Source: Ifrita kowaldi
Lineage: Eukaryota; Chordata; Aves; Passeriformes; Cinclosomatidae
Direction: 5' to 3'
DNA: 64,000 bases
Assembly: GCA_013398055.1 (NCBI GenBank)
Contig: VZRS01008353.1
Location: 15,001 to 79,000, forward strand
Shown here: one piece after another, positions 39,925 through 51,787 of the stretch
Numbering within the stretch: the first letter of the stretch is position 1
Layout: every line of letters starts with the position of its first letter
Position numbers and translations under genes: made by a program
The notes under the pieces: generated by a model
Databases searched by the model: none
Told to the model about the DNA's origin: nothing
The model's input: only the letters and a program-made list of their open reading frames with translations

Positions 39925-40160
39925 AACCTTGAAATAAGACACCGTCTCCTAGCAGTAAGGGTAATTAAACACTAGAAGAGCTTACCCAGGGAGGAGGTGG
40001 ACTCACCATAGCTTGGAGTCTTTAAAATGAGATTAGACATCTTTCTGAAAGACATTGTTTAATCCAGCTTCTTGGGAAAGATTCTAGTGCATATATACAG
40101 GGGGTCAGACAAGATGATTGCCAAAGTCCCTTTTGACTTCTCAGCCTGTTGATCTAGAAA
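39925..40160 (+). mobile_element. CR1 LINE, 3' end, old, inside an intron of the dead protease gene
   Basis: The order of segments is that of a CR1 3' end: gtaagggtaattaaacacta, a lineup like tttaccaagggaggtggtgg (here cttacccagggaggaggtgg), then cttggagtctttaaaatgag, attagacatctttctgaaag, and finally gggtcagacaagatgattgc followed by a ccttttgacttct tail. It lies between the Ser-block candidate and the FGFGLLDAG exon, in the same direction as the gene. Confidence 0.88.
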
Positions 40161-40939
40161 TCTGAGTTCAGACATGTTTTGGTTCACATTTAAAGATCAA
40201 TTATAATGTCTACATACAAAAAATTGTTTTTTGGGAATATTAAGACTAAATAGGTTTCAAAACTTTGTTGTCCACTGCAGACAATAACGTTCTGCCTGCT
40301 GGATTTTGCACTACATTTTGTTTTGCTTTTATAAGTAGTTACAAATCACAAAGGTTAATGCAGAATAAAATACTCCAGTATGAGATTGCTAGGGAGGAAT
40401 AGAAGGCTTAAAAGCCTAAAGATTCACAAGAAGAGCAAATGCAAAAATGATTTCCAGTCTGTTGGCGTCTCAGGTACAATAGATGTTTTAAAAATAAGCC
40501 AAATTAATGTCTTTTTCTAACCATAGAATATTGTAACTGTATTTAGCATCTCATCTCTTATGAAGTTTATGCATTAGATTACATATAATTGCCATCAAAC
40601 AGTGTGGCAGTATTCCGTTCATCTGAAAGATAAACAAACTCTGTTTAACAGTCCTTAGACATTTCTTTTGCTGCAGTTTGGCCTTATGAACACCTTATCC
40701 TTGTTTTCCCTTTAAAAGGAAAAAAATTAAAGAAAAAAAACCATTAGGGATTTCTCTTTAAATCCAGCAATCTATGCATACTACTAAGAATCAATGCTCT
40801 GTAAGCTGTCTGGTGTTCGGCAATAAATTCTAGCTTTTATAGACTTTTTCTGGGCCAGGTAGCTGTTAATGCCATAGAAATTGATTATTTGTGGTGTTCT
40901 TATCACTGCTTAAAATATCTAATTGCTTTTTCTCCACAG

Positions 40940-41034
40940 ATTTGGATTTGGCTTGCTTGATGCTGGACGATTAATGAAGGAAGCCCTAACTGGACAAATG
41001 TTGGTCCCCTGAGACAATGTGTTGTTGATAACAG
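40940..41034 (+). pseudogene. Convertase exon: end of catalytic domain (FGFGLLDAG), frameshifted
   Basis: A canonical acceptor (ttttctccacag) ends at 40939 and a GT donor lies at 41035-41036. One base completes the preceding codon, then the frame reads FGFGLLDAGRLMKEAL, the hallmark of the end of the subtilisin-like domain in PCSK proteins (family YGFGLLDAGxMVxLA). The frame then meets TGA at 41010-41012. Shifting by one base from 40991 restores the family pattern: WTNVGPLRQCVVDN, against WTTVxPQRKCIID in furin and RSVPEKKECVVKDN in PC1. A single-base deletion near 40986-40991 explains this. LLDAG and the GP-x-R-x-C spacing lean to furin/PCSK4, while FGFGLL and CVVxDN lean to PC1. The exon ends in phase 2. 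Confidence 0.92.
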
Positions 41035-42895
41035 GTCTGATTTGAGCAAGTCTAGTCAAATTCAATTTTAATGGTATTTAAAGGCACACGCAGGACACAT
41101 ATAGCAGAGCTTTCGGTTGGTTTGTCTGATTTTTACATCTGTTGTGTTACCAAAGCTTATTCCCATTAAGTATTAAACTTTGCAAGGCAGTAAAGACACA
41201 TACCTGTCAGCTGCAGAAACACACATTTTGCCTCAGTATAGTAGGTTTTGTTCAAAATTTACCTTTATTCTTTCACGCTTATGCAGACTGGAATATGTAA
41301 TTCACCACTGCATGACTGTTCCTGTGGAGGAATTATTGCACTCTGATTATTTTGATCCCTAAAAATTATTGATTGAGGTAAAGAAGAGACAAGAAGGTAT
41401 TGCAATCAGTTCTCAGTCTAGTGAGGGCAACCTTTTTAAAGGCAGCTAATCCTTAGCCTAAAAGCTGTAGGCAGTTACTGCCGCTCCTTCAGGACTTTTC
41501 ACATCAGTGTGCCATGTGAGTTAAGTACAAAACGTTTTCCACTGCACTACCAAATCAAGATAACCACCAAACATCAAGGCATTACCTTATTGGATTGCTG
41601 CATTGAGTGTGATATTCAGCTCACAGCTCAGTCACCGCTCCAGCTGAGGAGGAAAAGGTCTCACATGCCGCCAGAATACTGGACTTCAGGGTGTCTCCCT
41701 TCTCGTGAAGTCGAAGCAATGACATCTAAAGTCAGTAGGGTCTAGAGTACTTTCCTCCTGCCAAGACTTCCTGTTTTCTAGAGAGAGGTAAACTGAGGGA
41801 AGTGGAACTTGCATCTGTGCGCCTTCCACCCCTTCTAACCACAGTGCTAGTCTCTCTTTCTTTGCCCCCAAAGAGGGTTATTGAAAGAGAGCCTAATGGC
41901 CAGCTCCCTGCAGGTCTAGGTATGGCACTGCACATTGTTTTAAGCACCATTTTGCAGAAGTGACTGTGTTTTCTTCTGTGGTGTTTGTTGTCTTTTGTAT
42001 TCTCTGGAGGGAAAGGTAGAAATTTCAGAGGGAGAAGAAAAATGGATGGACATGGAAAGTATTGAACACACGGTTCATGCTCCAGCTCCAGCATTTATCT
42101 GTAATCATAGCCCTTTTTAGCAAAGTGGCCCCTAGCCAGTTTGGGACCTGGGGTCCTCCCCTCTGGCTGATGCTAACAATATTTTGTTCAAAGAAATCAA
42201 TGACTCCGTTCGTGTCTTTTACAGCATTATCATAGTCACAGCAGTGATGCTGTAAAGCAATGTTTTACCTAACAGCCTAATAATGGCTTAGGCAGTGTTT
42301 CATGTATGAGGATACTCCAGGCCTGCCTCCTGACACAGAAGAGTCAGACTTGTCACTGCCACCTTGAAGAGACCCCCTTAGACACAATGCTCTGAATCAG
42401 GGTGTTCCCTCTCTGTGAAAACATGCCATACTTTTGGAAACAATTTAAGATTTATTAGTCAGGAGAAAACAAGAAGCATAAGATAATTTATTTTTTTCCT
42501 GCTGTGCGGCTACAGAGCAGTTACCTATGATGAGCTCATCCCACAGGCCACAGTGTGTTTTTGTTTATCCATTTCAGCCAGATTAATGTTAAGATAGACT
42601 GGGTGCAAACAGCTGCTTTCGTGTACCTATGGGTCAATGACATCTGCATGTTTTTCAATCATTTCTATAGAAAAGGTGGTGATGCGCTAGAAATGTGTAG
42701 TCTTGTGAGGTGTTTGCTTCCCAAAGATGTTTCTCTGTTCAATCCTGCAGTAATTCTCCAGTAAAGCAATGGCTGAGAGTTACACCCTTGAGGGACAGGA
42801 GTACTCTCCCTTCTCTCTGGATCAATGTTACATGTAAAAGGCACAGCAAGGAAGTCTGTTTCTCAATATTGTACCTACTTGAGGCTCCTGAAGGT

Positions 42896-42920
42896 GTGAT
42901 TAATTAGGAGTGATTAATTA
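42896..42920. repeat. Tandem gtgattaatta motif
   Basis: gtgattaatta occurs twice, 14 bases apart, separated by gga. Each copy carries a TAATTA homeodomain-type core. Confidence 0.9.
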
Positions 42921-45397
42921 AGCCATGAGTCATGACCTCCTTTTTTTCCTGTCACATTACTTATGAACAAGAGGGCAGTCAGTGTAGTTAAGTAGTATAA
43001 GACAGTAAATTTAGAGGAAATAAAAGAAATTAGTTGTGTTGCATGTCGTCAACCTATGGGATTTTCTGCTACAGGTGACCCTCTGATAAATAGGGTTCCT
43101 TGACTGAAAAGAATGCTATTACCATAACAGGTGGAACCATCGCTGTATTTCTGGGACTTCTGGGTGTACTGGGAAGGCAGAAGTGAGTCCTGCTTGGCTA
43201 ATAAAGTAAGAGCAAATGCTCCATGTGCTGGGAAGTCAGGCAGGAATGCTGTTCTCCATGGACAGCAGCACTGCACTATTAGCTTGATCTATGACTTGCC
43301 ATTTCATGGTTTGGTTGGTTGTTTATTTGTCTGTCTTTTTAATTCCTCTGGAAAATACTGTACTGGCTCTCTCTGTTGACTGAATGACCAGGCTTGGGCA
43401 GAAGACATAGCATTCTTCTTCTCTGACCTTTATATCAAAATTGATTAACAATAATTCTTTTGCAGAAAAGGATTGACAATAAGATGTGGATGTTCATCTT
43501 TAATGAACTCTAGTCATCAAGTGGAAACCAGCTAACTTTGAAGATGCAATTGACCACCTTCTCAGCAACAGCTGAATACTTACTCCTCAAAATGGTAAAG
43601 TAATGCTGTATTCATAGATAATATGAAGAACCACCTGTTGCCCTAGTTGGATTTTTTGTGCCTCCATATAATTACTTGGGACCTGTCTCATTAGTGGCAA
43701 CAGCAGGATATGCTGGCTAGTATTTATGCAGTTAGAAATTGTATAAATAAGATTTAGAGGCTGTGTAATCCTGTAAATTATTCAGAATTTTGTTTATGTA
43801 TTTAATCTCTAAGAAGTCCACTCATAACCTAATTGGTTTTGTTTGTTGACGTGTTTGGCATTTTGGAGAAGAGTTCACTGGAAGGTGTCTGTTTTATATT
43901 GTTCTCACTTTCTAGTACAAGACTCTTATTTAAAAGACTCTTTGTTTTCAATTATGAAAATACTTTCCTGATCTCATTAAGACAAAAAAAGTTGAAGTGC
44001 TATTTTTCCTTTTTATTTGTGACAATACAAATTAAACACACCTATGGCAAAGCAATTACTGTGTTTATTCTTTTTGTACAGAGCAAGCCTGTTAACTGTG
44101 GATGTGAAGGCATGAAGCAAGCAAAAAAAGAAAAAGTGTGAAGAGCTTTGCTGCCATATCGTCACTGTATCAGACAGTTTTAGGATCGATGAGTGAATAG
44201 GTATGTAAGAGAGACTGTTATTCTACAGAGAAGGGTTATTTCAAAGAAGTAAAGGGAGAAAAAATTAAAAGGCACATCAGTACATTGTCCCTATATTAAA
44301 GAAAGAACTTCATTTGTCTTCTTTTAATTTTGGATCTTTTCAGTGGAACAGTACTACAGAGAAATCTAGATAATAATGTCTTTGATCTTATCAAGTGTTG
44401 CCACAGTTTTGTTGTTTTCTTGTTGGAGTTACTCATGTAAGAGAAACCACTCTGCTGTATAAGTTAAAAGCTCAAATTCTGTCCTTCATTTTTGCACTTT
44501 ACATTATAAGACACTTTGTTTACGGTAGAGGTAATAGATATCATCACCTTTGTTCAACCATAAAGTGTTGATTTTCAAATTACTTGAAGTTTTAATTATT
44601 ATGATTATAACTTAATACTGCTGCAATGACATTTCACATGCAGAAGTTATATCAGTGTAAATCACTTGGGGTAACAGGCAGAAATTAAAAGTTTTTTTTC
44701 TCTGGATATTAATAGTACACTGGAAATTGGAAGGTCAGGACTTCTCACAGATAAGACCATCCATTGCTGGGTTTTCCTCCATGGACATACATGCTACATT
44801 CCCCTCCTCCCTTATATATTACAGCAAGAAAAACGTGAGAATCCCTCACTAGCAGGGATTCAGTGGTCTTCTTTGTCAGGCACTAGTTTTGGTGGTTCTG
44901 GTGCTGCACAAAACTGCTACCTTGCAGAAGATATGGGAGATGTCTGGATTGTCAGCATCAAGTGCTTACTTTAAACGCCAGAGGTGGAGGAGTTCTGGAA
45001 AGAGCTGAAAATGTACGGGTAGATTAATTTGCACTTCACAGAAGTTTCTGTTAGAATAAAGACAGAAACGGACTGAATGAGGCAGGAAGAGAAGCAAACA
45101 TAGAGACAAAGTAATGGCAAAAATTAAACATTAAATATTTCCTTTAACTGCAGTCAGAGATGGGGATTATATCTGACCAAACAACCAAATCCTCCACCAC
45201 AGGTCAGGACTAAGGCTAACTCCATTTTTTTAATATCAATACTTTCAGTAGAAAGGACCCAGTCAGTTATTCTCTGTATGCTAAATAGTGTACTAGCAAC
45301 ACTAAGAGACCAAGCAGATCATTTTGTTGTATTGTCTGAGTGGTGCAATATTTTACTGTAAATATAAATAGGATACTCACTCACCTTATTCAAGCTC

Positions 45398-45437
45398 CCA
45401 ATGTACTTTACAATAAACCAATGTACTTTACAATAAT
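45398..45437. repeat. 20-base tandem duplication
   Basis: The unit ccaatgtactttacaataaa occurs twice head to tail, with only the last base differing. Such a recent-looking exact duplication is typical of replication slippage. Confidence 0.97.
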
Positions 45438-46292
45438 TTTGACAGAAAAATGTTGACCAACCCTAACCTAACAGCATTCACATAATGAGCTGAATACTGT
45501 CACAAATCCCATCCATTAAAAAAAGTCAGTGGTATTACATTTACTGTTGCAATTTGAAGGATGAAGACAGAAATGCAAGAGAGGGAGTAATAAAAACGAT
45601 GTAGTCCCTCCACTTCAAGGATCTCATTCAGGGTCTGTTAAGGTAATATAAATACTTGTTCTGATTTTAATAAGCTTTGCATAAGTCAAAAATCATTGAA
45701 AATTAATAACAGGAAAAATAATCACTCTGTTCATATTTGTTGGGTTATATCCACAATAAACTTGTAAAAAATGAAAACAGTAGAAAACATTAAAACAGAT
45801 CCAAACACTAAATTTATTCTAGACTTCAAGATTACCTCATTTTCTGCTCCAACAGAAGTGTGTGATATCATGAACATCAGACTTTTCCAAAGCCTTTATT
45901 GAAAACATTTCTACTCCCATCATGGAATACCGCATCTTGCTTTCTTCTTGCAGCTGTTCCTTCTAGAGACATGAATCTTTGGACAAGCAGTTATCAATAT
46001 CAGAGGGTAGTCTGGAGTGTACCACCACCTGGGACACCAAAGGATTGCAGATTGCTCTCATGGGACCTGCTGGGTGAGGGGTGGTGGTGGGTCAGAAAAG
46101 CGTCCAGCTAAAGCAGAGTGCCCACGAGTGCCCCAGGGATCAGAAGCAAGGCCAAACATCACTCTTCCAAACACAGATTTCTGAGCTAACCTGTATTTTC
46201 ATATAGAACAGATAGATTTTATTCTTACAGTGGATTTTTATCTGAAAATAAAATAAAGCAAGCAGAAGGACTATAGGATTAGATCCTCGTTC

Positions 46293-46390
46293 TGCATTTC
46301 ACCAAAGGAGAACTGAGGAAAAGACAGATGGAGTGACTTTCCGGGCAAGTTGAGCCCTAGGTCGAATTGGATCTCCTGTCTTGTTCAGAG
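46293..46390 (-). mobile_element. MIR-like SINE fragment, ancient, inside an intron of the dead protease gene
   Basis: On the plus strand, gcatttcaccaaaggagaac, tgaggaaaagacagatggag, tgactttccgggc and later gaattggatctcctgtcttg follow the reverse complement of MIR (cattttacagatgaggaaac, tgaggcacagagaggttaag, tgacttgccc, then gaacccaggtctcctgactc). The order is kept and divergence is high. Confidence 0.6.
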
Positions 46391-46685
46391 GCTGCCCTTT
46401 CCTGACTGTGATGTGGAAGAAACACAACCATTAGCAGGCACCTGCAAAAATGCTCCACCTGTTTTTGCTCAAAGTGACAAAGCCCAGAGGACGATGTCTG
46501 TGTTCGCTGCTGGTCTGTAGGGAGCATGATGTAGCTGATGCAATTCCCGGCTCCAGCACACCTGCAAGGTCTCATTGATCTGCTGTTCAGTGCTCTGAAA
46601 ACTCAGAAATCTATTATCAGTGTGAGCATGTGCTTATTGATCAGACTACCTGCTTCTGCTCCCTGTGTGCACCTCATTGTACCGG

Positions 46686-46762
46686 CGCACGCACACACAC
46701 ACACACACGCACACGGGTAAATATTCAGACACGTGTGCATGGATACAGGCACACACACATGG
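46686..46762. repeat. (CA)n microsatellite with degenerate continuation
   Basis: gcacgcacacacacacacac, then acgcacacggg, an interruption, and a second shorter CA run around 46750-46760. Confidence 0.92.
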
Positions 46763-47321
46763 GTTGTGGGCATGTGTGTGTGATAAAGGCTTTACCTTTT
46801 ATTTTTTTTTTTAGCTTTACAAAACTGCACATAAATAAAAGGAATGGACCTTCCCCGTGAAACGTGAGCGCAGAAACACTCACAAGTGGCCAAGAGCTGC
46901 TAAATAATTAATCAATAGAGCAGTGTGGCAGTTTGAAATGTAAATGTGATGGATGAAGGTGTGATGCTTGTCATCAAGCAGAAAATGATGTGACTGGAAT
47001 GGATAACCCACAGTACCTGCTAGCTGGCAAAAGCTTGGACACAAAGATAAAGTAAAGCCATCAGAAAGCAGACCTGGCAACCCCTAATTCTTGCCTTTGA
47101 CCCACAATTCACTTTCATGTCTCTGTCCCAGAAGAGATGTTTAAAAAAATGATGAAGAGAAATCCTGGGGTGGGAAAGGGGTGAGAAAAAAACCATCTGA
47201 AGAAATGTTACCTGACAAGGCTGCAGGCTACGTTCTTGAGAACACCTTTCTTTTCTTTATGTTCTCCTTCTCCTGTTAAATAAAAATGCAGCTCCTTTTT
47301 TCGCTTTCCTTTCTTCCAAAA

Positions 47322-47423
47322 CTCTCTCGAGCCGTTCCTGCAAGTGGTTCTGTGACTTGGGAGCTGACAACAGCCGCATGCAAAGGAACAAAGAATGAGA
47401 GTGACAATTCAGAGTGCACGCAG
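47322..47423 (+). pseudogene. Convertase exon: first part of P domain (ELTTAACKGTKN), open but without a clear acceptor
   Basis: The frame ending at a good GTGAG donor (47424) aligns without gaps over 34 residues to the first part of the PC1/3 P domain. Conserved positions include Arg-Ala, Ala, Gly, Val, Glu (47361), Thr, Ala-Cys (Cys codon 47379-47381), Gly, Asn, Glu (family LEH) and the final Gln, in the pattern SGSVTWELTTAACKGTKN. The last His-Val of the family LEHVQ is Cys-Thr here. The exon ends in phase 0, matching the start of the next exon. No acceptor fits both frame and position: AG at 47290-47291 and at 47330-47331 give the wrong phase after the previous exon. No stop lies inside, so this is the best-kept part of the gene. 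Confidence 0.85.
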
Positions 47424-50400
47424 GTGAGAAAGACACCTTTTACTTATCAAACTAGGCTGCAAAAAATGCTCTTTTTACTCAGCGAGCTAGAAATAGCGGT
47501 GATCTAACAAGGCACTGATCCAAATTCTTTATTTATGCTGAGATGTAATGCTAACAGGATTTTTAGGTTGACTAGTAGTCTGTGGCCCCTCTGTTCAAGT
47601 AAGGAAACATTCCTCTGATTTGGAAAGAGGAAAATCCATATAATTACCGTATATTATGTGACAGGAAAATGTATGCTGTGATGGCAAAGGGTGACAGAAA
47701 ATGTCCATCAAAAAAATTTGTTTTCAGCTACTTCCTATGCCAGTCATTGCGTTCTCTCTGCGGGGAAACAACATGATAGAACTCAGTTCTCAAAATTCAA
47801 GAGAAATTAACTTTTGTAAAAAATGGGATTTTTTTGATCCTTTTTTTTCCCCCCCTATAAAATTGTAAGCCTGCAAGTAGGACTTAAAAGTCCAATGCCT
47901 CCTTCTCCCTGGAAAAGAGAAACCTGTTTCTCAGTAAGTACCATTTAGCAGTTTGGGGTTTTTTTCCTCTTTTGTTATAAAAAGCCCACTCTTTACAGAA
48001 AGTGAAAAATACCACAGTTTAACATTAGATTTTCAAAATCCCCAAAATATACGTTAGCAGATAACACCCACTAAAAGTGAAAGCTAAATATAGATGCATA
48101 ATAGTGCTTTGGTGCACAAAATAGATGTTCTACCATTTCTTAGACATTAAATATACATACAAGTATTCTCTTAAAATCTTTTTGTGTTTTTTAAGACCTC
48201 TACGCATGTGAAACAGCCTGCAGAAGCAGCAGATCTCCAGGTGAACTGGCAGTATTTCCAAATTTCCTCAAATGATTTTTTTACCTGTTTTTTGCTGGGA
48301 TTAGGTTTTTAATATTTATGATACCTTAATAAAAGAGCCATCAAGAAAACACATAAGTATTTCTACACAAAAAAAAGGTGCCAAAATTAATTTTAGAAGT
48401 TGATAATTAGAGCTACATTAAAATAGTTGGCCCAGCTCCATAGTAAAAAACCTACATTTTGTCTGGGACAGATTGCTGATGTAAATCCATTGAAGGGAAG
48501 TCTTTCTTGTAACTTGGCTACCTGGATAAGCTTTGAGCAGAGTGCCAACTATCTATGTATACAGGGAATCACCACGGTCCAAAGAAATATTTCCCATTTA
48601 GAATGACAAAACTGTGCTCTTACTGGTAATTCAGCTTGAATTTCATTTCTGGAGCATTTTAAGTCGTGTTTTCAAATTTGTCCTTTTGGAGTTCTCATCT
48701 AGCTCATGCCAGACCCACTTAGCTGTATATCTTTACCTACATGGCAGGCACATTCATATTAATTTTTAGTGGTTTTGCACAGCTTCACAAATGCACTATC
48801 ATCATAAGCAGGAATCAAACCTGAGAATTTGGAACAATATGGGTACACTAGTCTGTGGGACAGAGGAATGATCCCACACTTTACATCTGTTATGTTTTTG
48901 ATGGGATATGTTCGTAGATTTTACAGTGTTAAAAAGGAATTTGGCTTAATGGTTCACAAAGATTGATGCTGAGTATAAGCAATTGCCGTATCGCAGTAAT
49001 GTAGCAATATTTATCACTAGTAGGACTTCTATTCCCTCATAAACTGCTGTAGAAGTGGAAAAGAGACATTTTAGCACTCTGTTGTCACTAAACTCACAGA
49101 AGTCCATTTCTGTACCTCTAGTCTGCCTCAGCTACACAGGGTCTTGCAACAGGGAAGTGACAGATTGGGCTGTAAATGTGCATCAGTCATCCCCAGCCTC
49201 TGGGAAGGAGAGGCACCTACTCAGGCTAGGGAGAGCTGTGATGCACCCTGTCCTTGTGCCCAGTCTGGAGGACCAGCTCACTCCTGTAGAGGTGCCTACC
49301 AGCCTAGCAGTAGGATCAGTGGTTAACTGTGCTAGGGATTGTACCGATACACCAGCAATTAGCCACTAGCTTCAAATATCATAGAAATAGAGGCACCAGC
49401 AGGTGTTTTACTTTCTTCCCTCTTTAAGTTTGCTAGGTACATAGAGGAAAAGGACATAAAAATTAACCTGACAAAGGCAGAGCTAAAAAACAAACCTGTG
49501 TGTTAAACTCCAACAGTGGTCACTGGCAGCTGCCTTCTGAAGAGGAGAAGCTGGTAACCTCACAGCAGAGTGTCCCAGATCACTGTCCCAACCTCCAGCA
49601 ATTTGAAGCTTGGACTCTTCCCAAGTTAGGAAAATTTGCCTACCTTGCTGTAGCAATGATTGGTTAAATATACAGTGATGACTCGCCCATACCAGCAGGC
49701 TTTGTTTCACTCCAAGTGTTATGCCAAACTAGTTGTATATCATCGTGAAGAATAACTGCATTTCCCCAGAGCTGATTTCCTATGGCACATTTTACTTAGA
49801 TACTTTCTCAACACCCTCGCAAATATGTCATAGATCTAAAGCACAATCTCCTTTTCAAAATGAATGGGTCTGATTACTGACGTATTCATTTTGTAACAGG
49901 TACAAAAGGATACAAATGTGCCTTTCCATCTCCTATAATGTCAAAGTAAGACCCTCTTGCCCTTTTATTTCAATCCCCGCAATTTGAAAATAAAAAAATG
50001 ACTTGATTATATGTTTTTTACCATTAAGTGTATAATTGCTTTTGTGTTTTGACATTTAATTCCTCTTACCAAAATACATGGTAGGAATTAGAAGTCAAAT
50101 CTCTTATGTATTTGATGTACAGACTCTTCCATGTATTTCAGTAAGAGAGATAGAACAGTGAAACCTTATGGCAGGTACAGTCAAGCCATCTGAAAATAAG
50201 TCACTTTTTATACTGGAAATCTGACTGTGGCCCCAGTTCTGCCCTCCCTTATCTAGGTCAGTGGCTTTTGAAATCACTGAAAGGTCTGAATGAGTCAAAA
50301 CCAAGCAAAACCTGCAGGACTTGACCTTTAAAATAGAGCTGGGATTATTCCGTGCCCTGTCGGGCAGATTTTGAGATTACAGTCCAGTCTGAAAATTAGT

Positions 50401-51414
50401 TTTGAAAATCATAAGACAGGAGTTGGCCAGGAACTCGACTGTATTGACTTGGTATGGGATGGTAGGAATGAGGAACACAGGTCCCAGCAGGGTGGACCAG
50501 GAGCAGCCAGGGCATCAGTAGGGTATCTCAGCTGGCCCAAGGCCAGCAGAAGGACTCTGATGTTGAGAGAGAATGTGAACTCTGGGCTGGTGAAAATGTG
50601 TAGGTGCACACAATATGTTGTTTGTGAGTGTTTCACATGGGTTTTATCCTCTCTTTGTCTCAACTTTCCCCATAAAGTTTTTCCCACTTCATGTACTGTC
50701 CTTCTCTCTACTGCATTCTTCCCTCTCTTTCTCACAGTTTTCATATTTCTGCTTTCCCTCTGTCCTTCTATCTCCCTTTCAGTACTTGTGCCCTGTACTT
50801 GAATTCTCTCACTCCTTTCTTCCCTGCACTCCATGCCAAATTCTCCATCTTTGCCTTAATTTCTGTTCATGCTCATTCACAACCTACAGGCTGAGATTTC
50901 TTCTAATTGTATTTCCTTCCACTGGTCACTCCACTGTCATTTATCCCCGTTCATTCAAGTCCCAAAGTGACTTGACCCTACAGCCATAGCTGGGATTAGT
51001 GCCCTGAGATTCAGATTTATGGAGTCTAGCACTGTCTGAAAAAGTTCTCTGCCATCTGGGAAGCGGACTCTGTCTGGGACGTCAGATGAATTGATCTTGC
51101 AACTGGATGAGCCAGGAATGGTTATGGTAGGCAGTAATGGTAAACAAGAGCTCAACAATTCTCTTCCCTGTGTTGGTATTCTCACTCACAAATTCTGTCA
51201 TGCCTTCATGATGTTCTAACAAAATCTGCTTCTCTAGGAGAATATGCTCTTGCAGTAAGATTTGTGCTGTCTTTCTCCTTTTGCCAAACCCAGGGACACA
51301 ATTTTCTTTCTTTCACCTCAGGAAAGATGCCATCAACAAAGGTAAAGGACAATATATGAGGTATCCAGGAAGAGAAGTAAAAAGAGCAGGAAATAGTTGC
51401 ATCAGGAAGAAGCA

Positions 51415-51465
51415 AGTCAGAGGGAGAGGGAGAGGAGGGGGTGGGAGAGAGAGAGAGAGGAAGCT
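51415..51465. repeat. (GA)n-rich purine tract
   Basis: gtcagagggagagggagagg, a G-rich middle, then a gagagagagagagg run; almost all purine on the plus strand. Confidence 0.9.
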
Positions 51466-51744
51466 GAGAGTATCTCCTCACAACAGTTGTAAGTGTCTCC
51501 ATATCTCATGGAGACACGCTTAGCTCCCCATAATGAAAGCAGCTTGCATCGCATGGGTGCCAACCACACAAATGATGGAAGTTGCCTCCCTTTGGCCGTC
51601 ATGTGCTTGAGCTTTGCAGGGGTAATGAGAGAGCTTGGGGCTGTTCCAGCCCAGCCACGGCTTTCAAGGACCTCCTTTCCATGCATCCCACTGCTGACAG
51701 GACTGTGAGCATGAAGCGCTTTTCAGGTGTGTGTTAAAGGTGCA

Positions 51745-51787
51745 TTTAGACATACACACGTACACATGCACGTGCACTTGCACATTT
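51745..51787. repeat. Degenerate (CA)n repeat
   Basis: acatacacacgtacacatgc followed by acgtgcacttgcacat, an eroded CA microsatellite. Confidence 0.75.

Larger units (their letters stand above)
41035..47321. other. Intron of the dead protease gene
   Basis: About 6.3 kb between the catalytic-end exon and the first P-domain exon. It holds the MIR fragment, a CA microsatellite and the two small tandem duplications; no other gene was recognised. Confidence 0.6.

Noticed and set aside
50371..50989. Overlapping open frames of 124-143 codons on both strands
   Set aside because: Pyrimidine-rich composition removes stop codons on both strands; no known domain.
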